Shown here one piece after another: positions 10,131 through 20,700 of a stretch of 64,000 nt of DNA. This stretch comes from Stomoxys calcitrans. Its lineage: Eukaryota; Arthropoda; Insecta; Diptera; Muscidae. The position numbers and the translations under genes are program-made. The notes beneath the pieces were generated by a model, which ran no database searches, was not told where the DNA came from, and saw only the letters and a list, made by a program, of their open reading frames with translations. Positions within the stretch are counted from its first letter, which is position 1. Each line of letters starts with the position of its first letter. The stretch covers positions 65,562,602-65,626,601 of the forward strand of contig NC_081554.1 in assembly GCF_963082655.1 (NCBI RefSeq), given 5' to 3'.

Positions 10131-10313
10131 ATCGAACAGCAGTTTTATTCAACTGTTTAATTCAAATAGAAAGCAAACGAGAGTAAATGCTGTTCTTACT
10201 CTCCTGCAAATTTTTACTGGAAAAGTAGGGAAACAGACCTAATTTCACAATTAGGTGTTGTAAAAAATGGTACTTAAAAATTAACGTTTAATTCAAAAAT
10301 AATACTAAATCAA

Positions 10314-11210
10314 ACAAGTAAAAAAGGAGCTAAGTTCGGCCGGGCTAAACTTTGGATGCCCACCACATCGAGAATATATGTAACCACCTTTCGCCATAAT
10401 CCGATGAAAAATGCATAATTTATGCCCCCACAGCAACTACATCGAAATATGGTCCGATTTGGACCAAATTCGGCCTTTTGGTAGCTATATCCAAATATAG
10501 GCCGATCTGAGCCATATGTCACTGTTTCAAATTTGTGCGAAATAGGATTATAATTGCGCCTTATGGCGCCAAGACCTTAAATTGAGATATCGGTCTATAT
10601 GGCAGCTATATCCAAATCTGAACCAATCTGGGTCAAATTGAAGAAGCATGTTAAAGAGCCTAACACAACTCACTGTCCCAAATTTCGGCGACATCGTACT
10701 ATAATTGCGCATTTTATGGCCCCAGAACCTTAAATCGAGAGATAGGTCTATATGTCAGCTATATCCCAATCTGGACCGATCTGGGCCAAATTGCAGAACG
10801 ATATCGAAGAGCCTAACATAACTCACTTTCCAAATTTTGGCGAAATCGGACAATAAATGTGCCCAAAACAAATCTGGACCGATCTAGGCCAAATTAAAAA
10901 ACGATGGCGAAGGCCCTAACACAACTTACTGTCCCAAATTTCAGCGAAATCGGACAATAAATACGCCTATTATGGGCCCAAGACCATAAATCGAGAGATC
11001 GGTCTATATGGCAGCTGTATCCAAATCTGAGGAAGGATATTGAGTGGCCTAACACAACTCACTGTCCCAAATTTCAGCAAAATCGAAGCTTATATAACCT
11101 TAGACCTTAAATCGGTGGATCGGTCTATATGAGGACTATATCAAGATATAGGCTGATATAGCCCATCTTCGAACTTAACCTGCTCCATCCTTCGGTGGTG
11201 GGTATAAAAA
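10314..11210 (+). repeat. R-family element, complete-looking
   Basis: The 5' end reads GCTAAGTTCGGCCGGGCTAA and then GCCCACCACATCG. Inside are about five units with TCGGTCTATATGGCAGCTAT and CTAACACAACTCACTGTCCC. The 3' end is CCATCCTTCGGTGGTGGGTATAAAAA at about 11185-11210. This copy uses the 'ggtctatatggcagct / gaccttaaatcgagagatcg' unit subtype. It abuts the gypsy relic on its right. Confidence 0.75.
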
Positions 11211-11510
11211 AGTATGTGGGGCAGAGTTGCCACATTACTCCCCTTCCCAAGTAACCTTGAAGCGAACCTTTCTTTCTGAGGCAGTAGTATAGGCCGGTGG
11301 TATCTGAGGCTCAGCGCGAACTTGATTGTCTCCTGTCTCCACTTTTTCATAGCATGTAAAGGCAGATTTCAGTCGGTCGACATTAATGTTCGTTGGCTTG
11401 CTGTTGATATTAAGCTTGAAGAATTTGTCATTTCGTTTGGATAACAGGCGGTTGGCGGTATGGCAAATACTGCAGATTAAGTGTGCAATTTTTTTTTCGA
11501 TGAATGGGAT
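11211..11510 (-). pseudogene. Gypsy-type pol relic: integrase C-terminal end
   Basis: Minus-strand translation gives a YFKL-like 'KFFKLNINSK-P-NVDRLK' stretch followed by a 'RKVRFKV' block. This is the C-terminal tail of Ty3/gypsy integrases, ending at a stop near 11220. The upstream part of integrase lies at 13183-13700, and a 1.7 kb R-family composite (11511-13182) separates the two. It is broken by this insertion and by frameshifts. Confidence 0.7.
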
Positions 11511-13182
11511 TTTTCCCTCCACCATGGGATGGGGGCATACTAATTTCTTCATTCTGTTTGTAACTCCTCGAAATATTCATCTAAGAGCACATCAAGTATA
11601 TATATTCTTGATCGCCATGACATCTAGCCAAATCGATCTAGCCATGTCCGTCCGTCTGTCTGTCGAAAGCACCCTATCTTCCGAAGGAATAAAGCTCTAG
11701 AGGTCGCAATTATTACCCGATTTGGCCGAAATTTGTTGCAAAGACTTCTCCAATGACATTCATTCTGAATCGGTCTATAGCCTAATACAGCTGTCATATA
11801 AATCGATCTCCCTATTTTACTTCTTGAGCCTCTAACGGATGCAATTCCCATTAAAATTGGCTGAATCGGTCTATAACCTAATACAGCTACCATATCAACC
11901 TATCTCCCTATTTTACTTCTTGAGCCCCTAAAGGATGCAATTCCCATTAAAATTGGCTGAATCGGTCTATAGCCTAATACAGCTCCCATATAAACCGATC
12001 TGCTAATTTATTTCTTGAGCCGCTAAAGGATGCAATTCCCATTAAAATTGGCTGAAATTTTACACAATAACTTCTACTATGGTCTCCAACTCTCAATTCG
12101 AAATCTGGACCGATCTGAGCCAACTTAAAGAAGAATGTCGATGAGCCTGACACAACTCACTGTCCCAAATTTTTATAAATGCGCCTTTTATGGGCCCAAA
12201 ACCTAAAATCGAGAGATCGGCCTATATGATAGCTATATCCAAATCTGGACCGATCTGTGCCATATTGCAGAAGTATGTCGAGGGGCTTAACTTAACTTAC
12301 TGTCCCAAATTTCGACGACATCTGACAATAAATGCGCCTTTAGTGGGCCCAAAACCTTAAATCGAGAGATCGATCTATGTGGCAGCTATATCCAAATCTG
12401 AACCGATCTGGGCCAAATTGCAGAAAGATGTTGAAGGGCTTAACACAACTCACTGTACCAAATTTTGGGGAAGCTATATCCAAGTCTGGACCGATCTGAG
12501 CCAAATTGCAGAAAAATCTCGAAGGGCCTAACACAACTCACTGTACCAAATTTTAGTAAAATCGGATAATAAATGTGGCTTTTATGGGCCTAAGACCCTA
12601 AATCGGCGGATCGGTCCATATCCACATCTGCAACGATATGGGCCAATTTGAAGAAGGATTTCGAAGGACCTAACCCAATTCACTGTCCAAAATTTCAGCA
12701 AAATCCGATAATAAATGTGGCTTTTATGGGCATAAGACCCTAAATCGGCGGATCGGTCTATATGGCAGCTATATCCAAATCTGGACCGATCTGGGCCAAA
12801 TTGCAGAAAGATGTTGAAGGGCCTTACACAACTCATTGTACCAAATTTCATCAAAATCGGATGATAAATGTGGCGTTTATGGGACTAAGACCCTAAATCG
12901 GCGGACCATATGGGGGCTATATCAAGATATAGTCCGATATAGCCCATTTTCAAACTTGATCTGCTTATGGACCAACAAAGAATCTGTACAATGTTTCAGC
13001 TCAATATCTCTATTTTTAAAGACTGTAGCGTGATTTCAACAGACAGAGGGATAGACGGACAGACGGAGAGATATGGGTAGATCGTCTTAGATTTTTACGC
13101 TGATTAAAAATATATATGTGGATGGATGTGTTGCAAACGGAATGACAAAATTAATATACCCCCATCCTTCGGTGGTGGGTAT
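11511..13182. repeat. R-family composite inserted in a gypsy relic
   Basis: The left edge is a reversed 3' end (CCCTCCACCATGGGATGGGG, then CTCGAAATATTCATC, then CCGTCCGTCTGTCTG). About ten units follow, first of the 'CTGTCATATAAATCGATCTC' subtype and then of the 'TATATGGCAGCTATATCCAAA' subtype. The right edge is CCATCCTTCGGTGGTGGGTATAA at about 13163-13182. The subtype change near 12095 suggests two fused elements in opposite orientation. Confidence 0.72.
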
Positions 13183-13700
13183 AATAACGATATCCTCTTG
13201 ATGGTAGAAGGGGCCCACAATGTCGATATCGATATGTTCGAATCTTGTTAGTGGAAGATTGTAGCTGCTGATAGGTGCTTTACAATGTCCTTGAATCTTA
13301 GCCTGCTTTACTGCAATGCATTCTCGGCATCATAGTCGGCAATCTTTTCTCATTTAAGGCCATATGAAACGTTCTGAAATCAACTTTATACATTTGGCGG
13401 CTCCAGGATGACTTATGTTGTGAATAGCGTTGAATGCAGCAACTTTGCGAAAATGCTTTGTCAGAAAAGTTTGTGCCTTACCAGTTGATATATCACAAAA
13501 AAATCCTGCTCGGATCCTGGAATGCGAAATCGTTTTTTATCTCAACTGTGAGAAATGTTTTCAGCTCCTCCTCATTCGCTTGACTTTCTGATAATTTCAT
13601 ATACCCCATGTTGTCTGATGTATGTAGTGCTTTGATTGGAGAAAAACCGTTCGTCCGCTTTGACTTCTTCAGATCGTAAAGGGCGTGCTTAATAACCGAT
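13183..13700 (-). pseudogene. Gypsy-type pol relic: integrase zinc finger and core start
   Basis: Minus-strand reading shows the histidine-rich 'AFNAIHN-SHPGA' segment, then CRECIAVKQAKI (the CxxC half of the HHCC zinc finger). It then shows FEHIDIDIVGPF, the start of the integrase catalytic core. Stops and frameshifts interrupt it. It is the upstream continuation of 11211-11510. No long terminal repeats were identified. Confidence 0.68.
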
Positions 13701-13725
13701 TTTGATGAAATTTGGAACAATTATA

Positions 13726-14036
13726 TGAACAGGTTAGCATATCCGCCTATGACGCTGAACGCATGGGTTCGAATCCTGGCGAGACCATCAGAAAAAAATT
13801 TCAACGGTGGTTTTCCCCTCCTAATGCTGGCGACATTTGTGAGGTACTATGCCATGTAAAACACCTCTCCAAAGAGGTGTCACACTGCGGCACGCCGTTA
13901 GGACTCGATTATATAAAGGAGGCCCTTTATCATTGAGCTTAAAACTTGAATCGGACTGCAATCATTGATATGTGAGAAGTTTGCCCCTGTTCCTTAGTGG
14001 AATGTTCATGGCAAAATTTGCAATTTTACATGAAAA
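13726..14036 (+). mobile_element. tRNA-derived SINE, nearly complete
   Basis: The head resembles a tRNA gene: GGTTAGCATATCCGCC (A-box region) and GGTTCGAATCC (B box). Downstream are the family's body (CTCCAAAGAGGTGTCACACT, GGCACGCCG) and 3' part (ATTGATATGTGAGAAGTTTG...GTTCCTTAGTGGAATGTTCATGG). The first bases of the tRNA-like head are missing compared with the copy at 46937-47216. It carries no gene and is not a functional tRNA. Confidence 0.82.
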
Positions 14037-14478
14037 AAAGTCACAAAAGACCAAAGCGCTTTGAAAATCTGCCTATGTTCGGCCATAGAAAACAAATGTT
14101 CTGTTATAGCCACCGTAGAGTATGATTGTATTGATTAATTAATCTTCTGATCAACTCCCGTGCAGACAGATTTTCCGCCATGACTTTTTAACAAATCATT
14201 TTTCACTTTTCCAAATCATTTGTTCAATTTTCATGCGTCAGCTCAGCACGGAGGCATATCATTTCCAACCAATCTAAACAAAATTGCTGTTATACTAAAA
14301 TTATACTTAATCCCACTGCTGTAAATATAAATAATCAAACAAAATTCTCTTCGAATTTTTAATAACAATAGAGATTACCACCTAATTCAGCCAAGTACTT
14401 TCCAAAGACTCGACCCGTATAAAAAAAAAAAAAACATAACAGAGCAATTATTTGATATGACTGCTGGCCATGGTTAAA

Positions 14479-14513
14479 TATAAAAGTCAGTTACCATTCC
14501 AGTGGCTAATCAG
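14479..14513 (+). promoter_or_regulatory. Core promoter of the serine carboxypeptidase gene (TATA + Inr)
   Basis: TATAAAA at 14479-14485 lies about 33 bases before a TCAG initiator at 14510-14513. That spacing is usual for insect core promoters. Transcription would begin near 14512, giving a 5' UTR of about 160 nt before the ATG at 14675. Confidence 0.55.
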
Positions 14514-14674
14514 AAGGCTACCAGCAATTGGTGCTTTCATTTCGCCCTAAGTAAAGAATAACATCTCTAGCTTGCACATCGATTGATTGAACGAAATAAA
14601 GTGGAAGTGATCGAGACGTGATAAAATTTGCTAAAAGGTGTTCCATTCCAGTGCCATTTGCCAACGACATTATC

Positions 14675-14729
14675 ATGAAGTGTGCTCTAATAGTGCTGTT
14701 TGCCCTTGTGGCCGTTGCCACTGTCAGTG
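14675..14729 (+). CDS. Signal-peptide exon (exon 1) of the serine carboxypeptidase
   Basis: It encodes MKCALIVLFALVAVATVS plus the first base of an Ala codon, then the donor G|GTAAGT. The phase-1 end joins exactly to the acceptor CTTTACAG|CT at 22701, giving ...VSA-KQGYGPGEQDWG. It is too short to show up as a long open frame. Support comes from the hydrophobic signal sequence, the perfect donor, the matching phase and the upstream TATA/Inr pair. The alternative in-frame continuation upstream of exon 2 is repeat sequence and not a start. Confidence 0.85.
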
Positions 14730-17700
14730 GTAAGTTTGAATGGTGAATCCGAAAAAACTGTCTAACTGATAGTTTTTCGATTTTTGAATGAAAGTGAAAA
14801 TGGCAGCACGCTTGTGAAAAGTGTAAATAAAACCCTAATGAATTGGCAATAAACTACAATAACATATAAAATAGATAGAAGTATTAGCATACTCATGTGT
14901 AAAATAACATAAATCAAGCGTTAATGAAATGTCACTGACCCCATTTACAATTGAAAAAAAATGCGGGTGTAATTGTACAAGTAAAAGTGTGCTATGTTCG
15001 GCCGGGCCGAATCTTGGGAACCCACCACCATGGAATCTGCAAAAAAGGTTTACATAATAAATTTAATTGAAGGGCATAATTTTATTCTACTTACCAAACT
15101 TCTATCAAACCAGCAAAAATTAAAGCTTCTAGGAGCTGAACATGGATAATCGAGAGACCGGTTTACATGGGAGCTATATCAGGCTATAAACTGATTTGGA
15201 CCGTACTTGGCGCAGTTGTTGGAAGTCGTAATAGAACACCAAACGCAAAATTTCAGCAAAATCGGACAAAACTTGCGGCTTGTAAGGACTTAAGAAATCA
15301 AATCGGCAGATCGGTTTATATGGGAGCTATATCAGGTTAAAACCCTACTCGGATCGTACTTGCCACTGTTGTTGAAAGTCATAACAGAACACTACGTGCA
15401 AAATTTCAGCCAAATCGGACAAAAATTGCGGCTTACAGGGGCTCAAGAAGTGAATTTGGGAGATCGGTTTATATAGATGCTATATAAGGTTATAGACCGA
15501 TTCGGTTCGTACATGGCACAGTTGTTAAAAGTCAAGAAAAGAACACTAGGTGCAAAATTTCAGCCAAACCAGAACAAAATTGCGGCTTCCAAGTGATCAA
15601 GAAGTCAAATCTGGAGGTTTGGACCGTACTTGGCGCAGTTGTTGGAAGTCATAGCAGAATGTTATGCGCAAAATTTTGGCCAACTTGAATGAAAATTGCA
15701 GCTTCAAGGGGTTCAAGAAGTAAAATCGGGAGATCGGTTTATATGGGAGCTATATCAGGCTATAGACCGCTTTGGACCGTACTTAGCACAGTTGTTGGAA
15801 TTCATAACAAAACATTACATGAAAAATTTTTGCCAAGTCGGACAAAAATTGCGGCTTCTAGGGGCCCAAGAATTCAAATAGGTAGATCGGTTTATATGGG
15901 AGCTTATCCAAATCTGAACCGTGTCTAGCTTTACGCGTTTGACCGCTATCGTGATTTCCACAGACAGACATACGAACGGACATGGATAGATCAGCTCAGA
16001 ATGTCGAGACGATCAAGAATATATGTACTTTGAAAGGTCTTAGATCAATATTTCGAGGTGTTACAAACGGAATAACAAGATTAGCATGCCCGCTTTTTGT
16101 ACCCTCCACCATAGGATGGTGGTATACTAATTTCGTCATTCTATTTGTAACACCTCGAAATATTGATCTAGGACCCCAAAAAGTATATATATTCTTGATC
16201 GTCATGACATTTTAAGTCGATCTAGCCATGTCCGTCCGTCTGTCTGTCTGTCGAAAGTATACTGATTTTCGAAGGAGCAAAGCTAGGCGCTTGAAATTTT
16301 GCACAAATACTTTTTTCTAGTGTAAATTGGTTGGGATTATAAATGGGCCAAATCGGTCCATGTTTTGATATAGCTGTCATATAATCCGGTCTTGGGTCTT
16401 GACTTCTTGAGCCTCTAGAGGGCGCAATTCTCCTCCGATTTGACTGAAATTTTGCTCGTGATATTTTGGTATAACTTCCAACAACTGTGGTAAGTATGGT
16501 TCAAATCGGTTCATAACCTGATTTAGCTATCATATGAACCCATCTTGTTTCTTGACTTCTTCAGCTTTTAGAAGGCGCGATTCTTATCCGATTTGGCTGT
16601 AATTTTGCACGTGGTGTTTTGGTGTCACTTCCAACAACTAAGTACGTTTCAAATCGCTTCATAACATAGTATAGCTGCCATATAAATCGATCTTGGATCT
16701 TGACGTTTTGAGCCGCTAGAGGGCGCAATTCTCATCCGATTTGGCTGAAGTTTTCCATGAGATGTTTCGTTATGACTTCCAACAACTGTACTTAGTATGG
16801 TGCAAATCGGTACATAACCTGATAAAGCTGCCATATAAACCCATCTGGGATTTTGACTTCTTGAGCCTCTAGAGGGCGCAATACCATGTGCGAAAATTCA
16901 GTCAAATCGGAGGAACATTGTGGCTTCCAGGGGCTCAAGAAGTCAAATCGGGAGATCGGTTTATATGGGAGCTATATCCAAATCTAAACCGATATGACCC
17001 ATTTTCAATCCCGAACGACCTATCGTGATTTCGACAAACGGACGGACGGACATGGCTAGATCGACTCAGGATGTCGAGACGATCTTGCCATGTCCGTCCG
17101 TATATATACTCTATGGGGTCCTAGATCAATATTTCGAGGTGTTACAAACGGAATGACTAGATAAGAATACCATGGTGGGTATAAAAACGTGGCTGGTGAT
17201 TTAAATAAATTTGCGGCAAACATAAGCTGGATTATTTAAAAATTTAAGAGTTTGTTTTAAAAGTTTTTAAAATATTTTTGTCGTTTGAAGTCATGTTTGA
17301 AAACATTAAAAACAAATAAAAGCGTGCTAAGTTCGGTCGTGCCGAATCTTGGGAACCCACCACCATGGATTATGTTAAAAATTTGTAAAAAATAAATTTA
17401 ATTGAAGGGCATAATTTTGTTCTACATACCAAACTTCTGTCAAAACAGCAAAAATTAAAGCTGCTAGGAACCAAACAAGGATGATCGATAGACCGGTTTA
17501 TTTGGGAGCTATATCAGGTTATAGACCGGTTTGGATCGTACTTGGCATAGTTGTTGGAAGTCATAACAGAAGTTTAATCGGGAGATCGGTTTATATGGGA
17601 GTTATATCAGGTTATGGATCGATTAGGACCATACTTGACACAGCCAAATCGGGCAAAAATTGTGGCTTTCAGGGGCTTAATTGTGGCTTGGGAGCTCTAT

Positions 17701-20700
17701 CAGGTTATAGATTGATTTGCATCATACTTAGCACGTTGTTGGGAGTCGTAGGATATAAAATCGGGAGTTCGGTTTATGCGGGAGCTATATCAGGTTATAA
17801 AGCATCATACAGAGCAAGAGAAGTGTTGGAAGTCGTAACGAAATACTATGTGCAAAATGTTAGCTCATTCGGATGACAATTTAGTATTCTAGGGACTCAA
17901 GAAGTTGAGTTGAAGGACAACTTTATATGGGAGCTATATCCAAATCTGAGCCCATTTGCAATCCCAAAGACCTACATCAATAAGAATTATCTGTGCGATA
18001 TTTGGAGCGGCTACCTTGACACATTATATCTAAACATAACTCGCTGTGTCAAATTTATCAAAATCGGGTAATAAATGCACCTTTTATGTGCATTAGACCT
18101 TAAATCTAAAGATCGGTCTATATGGGGGATATATCAAGATGATATAGCACATGCTCAAACTACACCAGCCTATGGACACAAAAAGCGAAAATTTTATAAT
18201 AATTAAGCCCATGAATTTAAAAATCCATATTTAATACGGATAAGGAGGAGCTTATACAGCTCGTTAAAATTTCAGCAAAATCAGGCTTTAATAGGCCCAA
18301 TACGTTAAATCGGCGGATCTCTATTAATGATAGCTATGTCGAAATATAGTTCGAAGAACATACTCGGTACGGATGTCAAGGGGCTAAATTTCAATGTCAT
18401 CGGTAAATCGTTCTATATGGGGGCTAATCAAGATATTACATTGATGCAACTCTAGTAATGATTCTATGACATCATAAATGAAGATTACATCGAAATTGAA
18501 ATAGCATTGTGCGGATTTAATAAGTCATATCTGTAGATTGGCCTATAAGAGAGATCTATCTTAATCAGTGATGGGCATGTTACACTGTTGAAAAAACGAA
18601 CCTGTGCTTGTGTGAGTATTGTGAAACATCAACTAAAGGAAATAGCTTTGAAATAGAGTCAGCCGAACAAAACCACACGAAGTTGTTTACAATGTCCGTG
18701 TGCTTCTCTCTATTCGTTTTTATTATGCCCGCGGGCATAAGAATTTATGTGTGAATACGATAAATAGTGACACATAGAAGTACGGACATATCGTATCAGT
18801 GGAGCTTTAAATAATTGGTTAATTGTAGATTGTGTTAAATTCATGTTATATATGTTTTCTGACAAGTGAACAACTTAATACACTCAAAGTTCCCCATAAA
18901 TATTGCAATGGAATTCCCCAAAAAGTTTGACGTTTTTTGAAATAAAGCTCATGTTTTACGCTATTGCCAACACACTATCGATTTTCGTGAAATTCGGGAA
19001 TTTTTTATTTATATCTTAGGCCTTATTGGAGAGCGTGTCTCCCATATATGTATATTGACAAAAGTCATTGAATAACCATCAGACAGTATATTTTAGCATT
19101 GGTATTAATTTCACTTACTATAGCAACGCGCCTGGGAATTCTTTTGTGTTCTTTGGAAATCAACGCTTATCAAATTAATTTATTGGTTTCTTATAATATT
19201 TAAAATCATTTTCCGTAATCAACTAATACGTTATTGTACTTCTTAGTGGAAACACATGTGATAGCGTCGTAGTCTTAGATATGCCTGTTAAAGATATTGT
19301 TCGATGCGAAAGATTAGAAAACAATGCTAGAGGTAATTGCAAACAGTAGTGACCACTACATTGCTGATTAGATTAAAATCGCTCATTGTACATAGAATTG
19401 TTTAAATAATAAACCCATTGCCCATTATTAAACATAGGAGACGCTAAAACTTCATTAACTCATACACTCAAAATAACATATAATATGTTAGACAAGCTTT
19501 AGTTTGGCTGGCGAAATTTTTGTTTTTACATAAAATTTATTCAAAATTTTGTTTTTAGACAAAATTTTAGGAAAAATTTGTTTTTAGAGGAAATTTCATG
19601 GAAATTTTGTCTTTAGAGAAAATTTCATGGAAATTTTGTCTTTAGAGAAAATTTCATGGAAATTTTGTCTTTAGAGAAAATTTCATGGAAATTTTGTCTT
19701 TAGAGAAAATTTCATGGAAATTTTGTCTTTAGAGAAAATTTCATGAAAATTTTGTCATTAAAGAAAATTTCATGGAAATTTTGTCATTAGGGAAAATTTT
19801 ATGGAAATTTTGTCTTTAGAGAAAATTTCATGGAAATTTTGTCTTTAGAGAAAATTTCATAGAAATTTTGTCTTTAGAGAAAATTTCATGGAAATTTTGT
19901 CTTTAGAGAAAATTTCATGGAAATTTTGTCTTTAGAGAAAATTTCATGGAAATTTTGTCTTTAGAGAAAATTTCATGGAAATTTTGTCTTTAGAGAAAAT
20001 TTCATGGAAATTTTGTCTTTAGAGAAAATTTCATGGAAATTTTGTCTTTAGAGAAAATTTCATGGAAATTTTGTCTTTAGAGAAAATTTCATGGAAATTT
20101 TGTCTTTAGAGAAAATTTCATGGAAATTTTGTCTTTAGAGAAAATTTCATGGAAATTTTGTCTTTAGAGAAAATTTCATAGAAATTTCATGGAAATTTTG
20201 TCTTTAGAGAAAATTTCATGGAAATTTTGTCTTTAGAGAAAATTTCATGGAAATTTTGTCTTTAGAGAAAATTTCATGGAAATTTTGTCTTTAGAGAAAA
20301 TTTCATGGAAATTTTGTCTTTAGAGAAAATTTCATGGAAATTTTGTCTTTAGAGAAAATTTCATTTCATTCACCAAAGGCCTGCAGACCCATAAGCCTTA
20401 CTTCCTTTCTACTCAAAACCATGGAACGTATTGTGGACACCATGATAAAGAGTAGGACATCCAGTGAATTGCTCAAATACAAACGGAATGCCTATGTCAA
20501 GAGAAGGTCGGTGGAGACTGCCCTCCACGAGGTTATGCATAAAATTGAAGAATCCTTTGATGCTAAGACGTACGCATTGGCGGTATGCATTTACCTCCAG
20601 TGTGCTTTTAAAAATGTGCGGACCGACACAGTGACCCGATCCTTAGACCAGTACCAGGTGGACCGGGTCCTTAGAGGCTGGATAAACCATATGTTAAGGA

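Noticed and set aside
15689..18050. Many 60-130 residue frames with 'IGRSVYMGAISGYRPI' style sequence
   Set aside because: The same peptides recur wherever R-family units occur, on both strands; they follow from the DNA repeat and not from a conserved protein.
19540..20363. CRISPR-like array
   Set aside because: Units are directly adjacent with no unique spacers, and the host is a eukaryote; it is a minisatellite.
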